DNA of 18,136 bases from Chrysochromulina tobinii. Lineage: Eukaryota > Haptophyta > Prymnesiales > Chrysochromulinaceae. The stretch covers positions 1 to 18,136 of the forward strand of contig JWZX01001828.1 in NCBI GenBank assembly GCA_001275005.1, in the 5' to 3' direction. Positions 1-7,235 of the stretch are shown here, one piece after another. Position numbers and translations under genes: made by a program. The notes under the pieces were generated by a model. That model was not told the origin of the DNA, searched no databases, and saw only the letters and a list, made by a program, of their open reading frames with translations. The first letter of the stretch is position 1, and every line of letters starts with the position of its first letter.

Positions 1-2406
1 GGGATGGCGGATCTCATACATGGGGCTGGAGTCATCGCGGTGCGGCCCGAGCACCCAGACGCACGCCTCGCCCTTGCGAACCGGCTGGGGAATCCACAAG
101 GGCACGCAGTCGCCGGCGCCAAGTCCCTTCGTCATCAAACTCTGCACGCGTGTGTGCCTGTCTACGCGGCCTAAGGCATGATCATCGCCGCGCGTGATCA
201 TCGCCGAATGAGGCGACTTGGCCGCTAGCACGAGCTCCAACTGCTCCTTCAGGCCGGGTAGGTCACTCTCCGATGTGGGCACTAGCCATGGCGCAAGCAG
301 CTGAGCGCACGTGAGGGCCAGCGAGTCGAGGCCGCATCGCTCATCAGCGCCATTTCGGCACGCATACCGGACGACCGCCTCCGTGAGCACAGGGCCGACC
401 GGCTGGTCGTGCGGATGCGGCTCGGTCCGATCGTGCAGCGCCGCTGCACAGAGGTACACCAGGCGCGGCTCCAGCTTGCGTACGGAGCTGGCAAAACGGG
501 CGGAATCCACGAGATACTCGAACACCTCGAGCGGGGACGAAAGCGGCGTGGAACCGCCGCCCTCGCCGTAAGCAGCTTGCTTGAATAGATGGAGCAGCAT
601 AGGCTGGAGAAGCCGCCGTACCGCATGTAGCCGCAAGCCCTCTAACGTGGCATCGCTCACCCAGCGCTCGCGGCACGCCAGTACGTGCGCCAGGTTGGGC
701 GTGTCCGCGTTGGTGGACGCGGCTGTCATCTCGCTCACCGTCTGCATCACGGCTGTGATAAGGTCGTCGGCTGTGATAAGGTCGTGTACGCTGAGCGATG
801 CTCTCTGCGGCGTTCGAGGCTCAGCCCAATCATCCGTGGTGGGCTGCCAGTGCACGCTGCCTGAGCCCGCGCGGGTGGGCTTGATCACTGGAACCATGTC
901 GCCGGCTACAGCAACACCAACAACATCAAGCGCATCTGAAGAGTAAAGCGCATCATCGGCCACGGCGGCGGCGCTGCTGGTGCGCACGGCCAACATCCTA
1001 TCGACGGCAAGGAGAACGAGCGCCTGGAGAAACTCGGGCAGAGACAGGTGCAATCCAAGCAGCCCCGGGTGCGCGCGAGGGTCTCCCAGCTTGCGCGCTA
1101 GATTATCCAGGCGTGTGCGCCCGTCAAGCACGCAATGGAAGATGCGTTTGGCAACCTCGTAGTCAGCCCACCGGGCCTCTTTCACCACCAGATCGATCCA
1201 GCTGTTGAGTACGACGCCCTCGCCATACTTGAGTACGACGCCCTCGCCATGTGTCTCGGCGCGTGCCGAGAACTTGAGGTACACTCCGACGAGCACGTCG
1301 AGATCCGGCTTCAGCGCATCGCCGAGCATGGCGACCGCAGTCGGCTCAGCCTGCAGGCGCATCGGCGACAGGTTCCTCAGCGCATACCCGAGGTCCACGC
1401 GCGACCAGAGCAAGGCCCAGTGCGTGTCGATGCGCCGCCGCAGCTCCTCAGAGCGCTTGTGTGCCTCCTCTGCAGGGCCAGGGGCCACAGTGGCAAAGGC
1501 AGTTGCGAGCCGTAGGCGCAAGTCAACGACTGCCTTCTCCCGTTTTGAATCGGCGGCGGCCTTATCTGCTGCGGCCTTCGCGTCGACTGCGTTGATGGCC
1601 GCCGCCTTCTCGGCCGCCGCCTTCTCCGCTGCGGCCTTCTCGTCGGCTGCCTTCTTGGCTGCCGCCGCCTTCTCTGCCGCCGCCTTATCCGCTGCGGCCT
1701 TCTCGTCGGCTGCCTTCTTGGCAGCCGCCGCCTTCTCGTTGACTGCCTTCTTGGCCACCGCCGCCTTCTGCTCACGCTGGCTTGCGGAGCCGGCGTCGAC
1801 ACGAGCAGCGAGGGCCTGCTCCGCCTCCACAACCCGCGCGTTTGCTCGGACGAGCTGCTCGCGGACCCTCTCGAGCTCCGCCCTCTGTGCGCGTAGCTCC
1901 TCCTGATCAGATGCCCTGAGCCTCTCGACCTCTGCTTCATGAGCTTGTCGCTCATCTTCGCGCTGCTTGGCCAGCTGGCCCTTCATGGTAAACGCACGGG
2001 CAAGCAACTGGCCGTAAGTCAGCTTCCGTATGGTGTCTGGAGGTGGAGACGGCTCTGCCAATGCGGCGTCTTGGTTGGGGTCGGTGGTGGCGGTGGCGAT
2101 GATGGTGGTGGCTCGGCCAGAGACGGTGTGGCCACGGCCACGGCCACGCGCACGAGGAGGAAGGCCACGGCCACGGCCCCGGCCACGGCCACGGCCTCCG
2201 TTGGCCCTGACATCGGAGTCGGTGGCGATAATGGCGGTGGGTCGGTCGTCGTCGATGGCGACAGCGGATGTTATGCGTCCGATGGATCTGCTGCGGATGG
2301 GGATTTTTTTGGAAATTGGTTCCATCTCAGCCGGTGGTGGTCCTGGCGGCAATTGCTGCTCAGATCCATTTGGGTGCCGACTCTCCGTCGATTGTTCGGC
2401 TCCCAT
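1..2406 (-). CDS. Paralogue of the myosin-PARP N-terminal region (3' end outside window)
   Basis: The minus strand is open for 802 codons from an ATG at 2406 to the window edge. An in-frame TGA at 2436-2434 supports this start. The product begins MGAEQSTES, a fit to the N-myristoylation pattern (Gly2, Ser6). It continues with an Arg-Gly-rich stretch (encoded by about 2129-2198), an Ala/Lys/Glu coiled coil (about 1520-1960) and a helical region of unknown function. At the edge it reaches the segment that, in the right-hand paralogue, starts the SH3-like domain preceding a myosin motor. The match to 4917-7235 extends over the whole length and is weakest within the first 100 codons. Every length difference I could identify is a whole number of codons (for example tandem additions at 751-786 and 1205-1254, and a longer insert near 950-1000), and there is no stop. 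This is seen directly. That it is a functional gene continuing into a second myosin motor is inference. It is unspliced here, as is exon 1 of the paralogue. Confidence 0.85.
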   Translation of the reverse strand, partial: MGAEQSTESRHPNGSEQQLPPGPPPAEMEPISKKIPIRSRSIGRITSAVAIDDDRPTAIIATDSDVRANGGRGRGRGRGRGLPPRARGRGRGHTVSGRATTIIATATTDPNQDAALAEPSPPPDTIRKLTYGQLLARAFTMKGQLAKQREDERQAHEAEVERLRASDQEELRAQRAELERVREQLVRANARVVEAEQALAARVDAGSASQREQKAAVAKKAVNEKAAAAKKAADEKAAADKAAAEKAAAAKKAADEKAAAEKAAAEKAAAINAVDAKAAADKAAADSKREKAVVDLRLRLATAFATVAPGPAEEAHKRSEELRRRIDTHWALLWSRVDLGYALRNLSPMRLQAEPTAVAMLGDALKPDLDVLVGVYLKFSARAETHGEGVVLKYGEGVVLNSWIDLVVKEARWADYEVAKRIFHCVLDGRTRLDNLARKLGDPRAHPGLLGLHLSLPEFLQALVLLAVDRMLAVRTSSAAAVADDALYSSDALDVVGVAVAGDMVPVIKPTRAGSGSVHWQPTTDDWAEPRTPQRASLSVHDLITADDLITAVMQTVSEMTAASTNADTPNLAHVLACRERWVSDATLEGLRLHAVRRLLQPMLLHLFKQAAYGEGGGSTPLSSPLEVFEYLVDSARFASSVRKLEPRLVYLCAAALHDRTEPHPHDQPVGPVLTEAVVRYACRNGADERCGLDSLALTCAQLLAPWLVPTSESDLPGLKEQLELVLAAKSPHSAMITRGDDHALGRVDRHTRVQSLMTKGLGAGDCVPLWIPQPVRKGEACVWVLGPHRDDSSPMYEIRHP
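751..786. repeat. 18-nt tandem duplication inside the left gene
   Basis: Two adjacent 18-nt copies (751-768 and 769-786, differing at the last base) add six codons, so the product reads DLITA twice. The right-hand paralogue has it once. The frame is preserved. Confidence 0.8.
1205..1252. repeat. 24-nt tandem duplication inside the left gene
   Basis: A 22-nt match repeats with a 24-nt period (1205-1226 and 1229-1250). The product reads GEGVVL twice in a row where the right-hand paralogue has one copy. The addition is in frame. Confidence 0.8.
2129..2198. repeat. GGCCAC-type hexanucleotide tract coding for Arg-Gly repeats
   Basis: Two blocks of repeated GGCCAC on the plus strand encode alternating Arg-Gly dipeptides on the minus strand, interrupted by a Leu-Pro-Pro-Arg-Ala segment. 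The right-hand paralogue has a shorter version near 5107-5165, so this hexamer tract has changed length between the copies. RG-rich stretches commonly bind RNA or are methylated on Arg; that role here is inference. Confidence 0.75.
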
Positions 2407-3060
2407 CGTGCTTTGGAGCACCACGAGGCGCCATCATCGGTATTTGGGCACCACAACTTCTGCTCGAACTTGCTGCTGCTGTGAAACATGCAACACAAAC
2501 TTGTTTACAGGACCGATCGGATGCCGACGTGGGACGATCTGATTTAGAGGATTAGAGCGGCCAGCACTCTAATCTGTGTACATGTAGTGTGTACTCTCAC
2601 TACAGACTACGCACACAGTACACGACACTGTTGTAGCTTCCACCTTATAGTTATACTGCGGTCTCATGGTGTCTTGCTCTTGGTTTCGGTCTATGCAAAG
2701 CACCTACAAATTTCACACCGTCACGCATCGGCCGTCGCCCATACGATACCTCGCACACGAGAGATAGCTATAAGAGAGATCCGGATCGGTAGCAACGAAA
2801 ATCCAATTGCGAAAATCGAGAAAAAACAGCGCAGAAAATGCGGACTTGGGACTAACACGCGGTGCGCCTATCTCATTTATCAGGCTATGTCAGAGAGGCA
2901 CCCCCTCCGACGCACCGCGACCTCTGCGATCCGGACTCACAACTCGCTGCAAATAACACATCGCGCGGGACGCGGGGCGCGCCACGGCGGTCCGGCTAGT
3001 TCGGACTGGGTGGGGCGGGGTTCTCACACGTACACTCGTTGCATCCGTTTAGTTGGCCGT
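2407..3060. other. Intergenic region upstream of the left paralogue
   Basis: This 654-nt stretch lies between the stop of the minus-strand membrane-protein gene and the ATG of the left paralogue. It is less GC-rich than its neighbours and shows no convincing coding frame. It should hold the 3' end of the first gene and the promoter of the second, but no TATA box or polyadenylation signal can be assigned with confidence. The only clear structure is the inverted repeat at 2550-2574. Confidence 0.6.
2550..2574. repeat. Perfect 8-bp inverted repeat, 9-nt spacer
   Basis: GATTAGAG at 2550-2557 and CTCTAATC at 2567-2574 are exact reverse complements with 9 nt between them, about 145 nt before the ATG of the left gene. 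It could be a hairpin or a dimeric protein-binding site. No function is shown. Confidence 0.5.
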
Positions 3061-4014
3061 CTAGTTGACTGCGACGAAGACCGACCCCGTCGCGGGTGCT
3101 GTAGCGGGTGCTAGTGGCTCGCGTAGCCAGCCGCGCGGGGATGAATAGTCGACCACTGCCGAGAACAACTCCGAGTTCTCATCCATACTGGGCGCCGCGC
3201 GCGAGCTCCAGAGCACAAACGAGCCCATCGCCACGAGCACCACCTCAATGTCCGACCACACCGCGCGCACGAGTATGTACGTCCACGGTCGCAAGCAAAA
3301 GCTATGAAACGGTTGCCCTTCGTATGGGACGAACGAGACGGCCAACAGCACGCACAGCGTGAAGCCCCCCCACAGCACGCCCCAGACGATCGAGAGCGCG
3401 ACCAGCGTGCGCAGGTGGGCCGCCCAGTCGTTGCGCGTTGGCCGTTGGCTGTCGAGGCAGTCGATCCAGTTGGGGAACAGGAGTGTGAGCACGAAGCCAC
3501 GCGGGAAGGCGTCCGGCTCGACGAGCGGAATGATGCCGAGGCGCACGTCGCGGAAGCGCAGCGGCCAGTGGAGCAGAGAAATCATGAACGCTGTGATGGT
3601 GGCGTCGACGAAGATCTCAACCATGAGATTCACGCCGTAGGGATGGCGCAGGCCGCCGCCGCGTCCGGGAAATATAAAGCACGCATCCCTCTCGCCCGGA
3701 TCCGGCACTCGGCATGTGCCCCAGCACGAGTACATGAGCCAGCCTATCAGCACGTGCAGCCCGCCGCATACGATTGCCTGAACGAGGGCTGCACGCTTGA
3801 ACTTAGGGCCATGCCGCACGCGGCGCCACACGTCGCCACGCTCGATAGGAGGAAGCTCGAGCTTCGATGGGAGGAAGCTCGAGCTCGGGAGACCGAGCAG
3901 CACGATCGGACTTACCGTCGTCTCTCTGATCGGAGACAGGGTCGACGTGCTGACGGTGCTCGGCGATGCTGTTGGCTGCGTGCTACGCGCGGGTGTCGGA
4001 AGCTCTCGTCGCAT
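3061..4014 (-). CDS. Unrecognised multi-pass membrane protein
   Basis: An intact minus-strand frame of 317 codons with its first ATG at 4014. The frame stays open a little further upstream, but only a GTG is available there, so ATG 4014 is preferred. The first 60 residues are rich in Ser/Thr/Pro and likely disordered or cytosolic. Four hydrophobic stretches follow: around AALVQAIVCGGLHVLIGWLM, LMVEIFVDATITAFMISLL, LVALSIVWGVLWGGFTLCVL and YILVRAVWSDIEVVLVAMGS. A loop with several Cys and Gly-Arg residues lies between the first two. I do not recognise the family and no catalytic motif is visible. It has no counterpart in the flanking inverted arms, so it sits alone in their spacer. It shares the region 4015-4916 with the divergent myosin-PARP gene. 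Reality of the gene is supported by frame length and the regular spacing of membrane segments; an unspliced single exon is assumed. Confidence 0.65.
   Translation of the reverse strand: MRRELPTPARSTQPTASPSTVSTSTLSPIRETTVSPIVLLGLPSSSFLPSKLELPPIERGDVWRRVRHGPKFKRAALVQAIVCGGLHVLIGWLMYSCWGTCRVPDPGERDACFIFPGRGGGLRHPYGVNLMVEIFVDATITAFMISLLHWPLRFRDVRLGIIPLVEPDAFPRGFVLTLLFPNWIDCLDSQRPTRNDWAAHLRTLVALSIVWGVLWGGFTLCVLLAVSFVPYEGQPFHSFCLRPWTYILVRAVWSDIEVVLVAMGSFVLWSSRAAPSMDENSELFSAVVDYSSPRGWLREPLAPATAPATGSVFVAVN
3841..3890. repeat. Short tandem repeat (about 22-nt unit) in the membrane-protein gene
   Basis: Two near-identical units containing GGAGGAAGCTCGAG lie side by side. On the coding (minus) strand they fall in the disordered Ser/Pro/Leu-rich N-terminal segment. 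Confidence 0.5.
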
Positions 4015-4098
4015 ATGGAAGCGGCACGCCTCGCACCCCTGCACGCACGCACTGAAGCACCGACCTCATCGGCGTCCCCGAGCCCTTTTCCTGTCCTG

Positions 4099-4141
4099 CA
4101 AGTCAAGTCAAGTCAGGTCACTGCCCGGGTCAAGTCAAGTC
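4099..4141. repeat. AAGTC pentanucleotide repeats
   Basis: Two short clusters of tandem AAGTC units are separated by about 10 nt in the divergent intergenic region. Simple microsatellite. Confidence 0.6.
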
Positions 4142-4154
4142 TACTACCGGCTCA

Positions 4155-4176
4155 CCCCGGTTCAAAAACACCGGGG
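4155..4176. repeat. 7-bp hairpin with 8-nt loop
   Basis: CCCCGGT (4155-4161) pairs perfectly with ACCGGGG (4170-4176) around the loop TCAAAAAC. It lies in the divergent promoter region. It is not part of a tRNA (see the rejected list). Function unknown. Confidence 0.45.
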
Positions 4177-4909
4177 GGAGCCGGGACACTCACGGGGGAG
4201 CCGGTGGAATGTGAATGTGTGTCTGTGTGACTTCAAACACACACGGGGCGATTCATAGACGAATCTCATAATCAGAACCTCACAATCATCCCAACCCACC
4301 AACGCACCCACACGCACTCGACCGCGAGACGACCGAATCCGCGGCCGACCGGCCGACAGCCGCAGAACCGGATGCCGGAACCGACAGCTCCCCCATTGCG
4401 CTCGACCGCGGCCGACTCGACCGAGTCAGAACTCAGAAGACAAATGTCTTAAAAGACAGGCCGCGCCCCCCTGCAAACCCGACCCTGTCGCCTCCCGCTC
4501 CCAGAGCGCCTCCCGCGCCTGCTCAAAGGCGGTCGGCGAAATGAAGGCGCGCGCTGCAGACGCGTAGCGGCCCCCTGTAGCGGTTGGCAGTGCCCCCGAC
4601 CCCTTGCCCCGACCGCATTGAGCTCGAGACTTCTCGTAGGCTGAATGTTCGGGCGTGCGCTACGGCTGCGGCAAAGCCTTGGAGCTCGGCTTGGTGTGCT
4701 CGTGCGGCATGGAAGCAGCCTTCAAGGCACCGCTTGCAGAGCTACCCGAGTGTGTGTTGGGTGCACGCCTGGGACGGCGCGGCGCGCGGAGGCGGAAACT
4801 ACCGTAAAAGTTTGCGTCATCGACTTTTGGACCGTAAAAAGACCCATGCGCATTCGGCACCTTTCCGAAGCTCTCGCTTGCCTTGTCTCAGAGAGCGTCC
4901 AGTTCTCCC

Positions 4910-7235
4910 AAGCACGATGGGAGCCGAACAGTCGACGGAGAGTCGGAACCCCAATGAATATGTGCAGCCATTGCCGCCAGAACCACCGCCGCCTGAGATG
5001 GTGCCAACCTCCTATTTACACATAACATCCGCTGCCGCCATCGACGCCCACCGACCCACCGCCATGATCGCCAACGCCGCCCCCGATGCCAGTGCCAGGG
5101 CCAATGAAGGCCGTGGCCGTGGCCTTTCTCCTCGTGCGCGTGGCCGCGGCCGTGGCCACGCCAACTCCGTCCAAACCGCCACCGACCCCACCCAAGACGC
5201 CGCGTTGGCAGAGCCGTCTCCACCTCAAGACAGCATACGGCAGCTGACTTACCGCCAGTTGCTTGCCCGCGCGTTGACTATGAAGGGTCATCATATAGCA
5301 GAGGTCGAGAGGCTCAGGGTGGCTGCCCAGGAGGAGCTACGCGCACAGAGGGCGGAGCTCGAGAGGGTCCGCGAGCAGCTCGCCCGAGCCAACGCGCGGG
5401 CTGAGGAGGCGGCGCAGGCCCTCGCTGCTCGTGTCGACGCCGGCACCGCGAGCCAGCGTGAGCAGAAGGCGGCGGCGGCCAAGAAGGCAGCCAACGAGAA
5501 GGCGGCGGCTGCCAAGAAGGCCGTCGACGAGAAGGCCGCAGCGGATAAGGCGGCGGCAGAGAAGGCGGCGGCAGCCAAGAAGGCAGCCGACGAGAAGGCC
5601 GCAGCGGAGAAGGCGGCGGCCGAGGAGGCGGCGGCCAAGAAGGCGGCGGCCGAGAAGGCGGCGGCGGCCATCAAGGCATTCGACGCGAAGGCCGCAGCAG
5701 ATAAGGCCGCCGCCGATTCAAAACGGGAGAAGGCAGTCGTTGACTTGCGCCAACGGCTCGCAACTGCCTTTGACACTGTGGCCCCTGGCCCTGCAGAGGA
5801 GGCACACAAGCGCTCTGAGGAGCTGCGGCGGCGCATCGACACGCACTGGGCCTTGCTCTGGTCGCGCGTGGACCTCGGGTATGCGCTGAGGAACCTGTCG
5901 CCACTGCGCCGCCTCCTGCAGGCTGAGCCGACTGCGGTCGCCATGCTCGGCGATGCGCTGAAGCCGGATCTCGACGTGCTCGTCGGAGTGTACCTCAAGT
6001 TCTCGGCACGCGCCGAGGCGCATGACGAGGCGCATGGTGAGGGCGTCGTACTCAACAGCTGGAGCGATCTGGTGGTGAAAGAGGCCCGGTGGGCTGACTA
6101 CGAGGTTGCCAAACGCATCTTCCATTGCGTGCTTGATGGGCGCACACGCCTGGATAACGTGGCCTCTCCTCAAACGCGCAAGCTGGGAGACCCTCACGCG
6201 CACCCGGAGCTGCTTGGACTGTATTTGTCTCTGCCCGAGTTTCTCCAGGCGCTCGTTCTCCTTGCCGTCGATAGGAAGTTGGCCGTCGTAGCCGATGATG
6301 CGCTTGATGTTGTTGGTGATGCTGTAGCCGGTGACATGGTTCCAGTGATCAAGCCCACCCGCGCGGGCTCAGGCAGCGTGCACTGGCAGCCCACCACGGA
6401 TGATTGGGCGGAGCTTCGAACGCCGCAGAGAGCATCGCTCAGCGTACAAGACCTTATCACAGCCGTGAAGAAGACGGTGAGCGAGATGACAGCCGCGTCC
6501 ACCAACGCGGACACGCCCAACCTGGCGCACGTACTGGCGTGCCGCGAGCACTGGGTGAGCGATGCCTCGTTAGATGGCTTGCGGCTACATGCGGTACGGC
6601 GGCTTCTCGAGCCTATGCTGCTCCATCTATTCAAGCAGATCGAGGCGAAGCAAGCTGCTTACGGCGAGGGCGGCGGTTCCGCGCCGCTTTCGTCCCCGCT
6701 CGCGGTGTTCGAGTATCTCGTGGATTCCGCCCGTTTTGCCAGCTCCACACGCAAGCTGGAGCCGCGCCTGGTGTACCTCTGTGCAGCGGCACTGCACGAT
6801 CGGGCCGAGCCGCATCCGCTCGACCAGCCTGTCGGCCCTGTGCTCACGGAGGCGGTCGTCCGGTATGCGTGCCGCAATGGCGCTGATGAGCGATGCGGCC
6901 TAGACTCGCTGGCCCTCACGTGCGCTCAGCTGCTTGCGCCATGGCTAGTGCCCACATCGGAGAGTGTGCAGGGCTTACCCGGCCTGAGGGAGCAGTTGGA
7001 GCTCGTGCTAGCGGCCAAGTCGCCTCATTCGGCGATGATCACGCGCGGCGATGATCATGCCTTAGGCCGCGCAGACAGGCACACACGCGTGCAGAGTTTG
7101 ATGACGAAGGGACCTGGCGCCGGCGACTGCGTGCCCTCGTGGATTCCCCAGCCGGTTCGCAAGGGCGAGGCGTGCGTCTGGGTGCTCGGGCCGCACCGCG
7201 ATGACTCCAGCCCCATGTATGAGATCCGCCACCCC
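4910..7235. repeat. Right arm of the inverted duplication
   Basis: Counterpart of the left arm (1-2413) in opposite orientation, with about 2.5 kb between them. It covers exon 1 of the myosin-PARP gene from 7 nt before the ATG to the SH3-like segment. Position 7235 aligns with window position 1, so where the duplication ends on this side cannot be seen. Confidence 0.85.

Larger units (their letters stand above)
1..2413. repeat. Left arm of an inverted gene-sized duplication
   Basis: The reverse complement of this stretch aligns with 4910-7235. Homology starts 7 nt before the ATG (AAGCACG then ATG in both copies) and continues to the window edge, so the true arm may be longer. Flanking sequence beyond the start codon is not conserved. 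The copies differ by many substitutions and several codon-multiple indels, which argues for an established paralogous pair rather than an assembly duplicate. Confidence 0.85.
4015..4916. other. Divergent non-coding region, probable paired promoters
   Basis: About 900 nt separates the ATG of the minus-strand membrane-protein gene from the ATG of the plus-strand myosin-PARP gene. It holds AAGTC-type short tandem repeats (4099-4119 and 4130-4141), a hairpin at 4155-4176 and GT-rich sequence after it. The frame upstream of ATG 4917 stays open to about 4584 but contains no earlier ATG. The similarity to the left paralogue stops 7 nt before 4917, so this part is treated as untranslated leader and promoter. 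No core-promoter element can be named with confidence. Confidence 0.55.

Noticed and set aside
1205-1906. Long plus-strand open frame rich in Ala/Ser/Phe across the left paralogue
   Set aside because: It is antisense to the coiled-coil codon repeats of the minus-strand gene; repeated AAG/GCC/GAG codons leave the opposite strand free of stops. The mirror image (5291-6055, minus) appears in the right arm for the same reason.
1377-1955. Minus-strand Arg/Pro-rich frame overlapping the left paralogue
   Set aside because: It is an out-of-frame reading of the same repeat; the in-frame product matches the right-hand paralogue along its whole length, this one only by shared DNA.
1-2406. Left copy as a decayed pseudogene
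   Set aside because: No stop in 802 codons, codon-multiple indels only, and an in-frame upstream stop that defines a clean start.
4015-4044. GTG-initiated extension of the membrane-protein frame
   Set aside because: GTG starts are not expected in a nuclear eukaryotic gene; ATG 4014 is available.
4140-4185. tRNA gene suggested by a GGTTCAAA-like B box
   Set aside because: The stem around it has a loop of 8 or more nt, not a 5-bp/7-nt T arm, and no acceptor, D or anticodon arms fit around it.
3304-4230. Plus-strand 308-codon frame opposite the membrane-protein gene
   Set aside because: Highly charged, no recognisable domain, and antisense to a frame with regular membrane segments; judged a GC-rich shadow.
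4584-4916. Upstream extension of the myosin-PARP frame
   Set aside because: The frame is open but begins at TTG with no ATG before 4917, and similarity to the left paralogue stops 7 nt before 4917.
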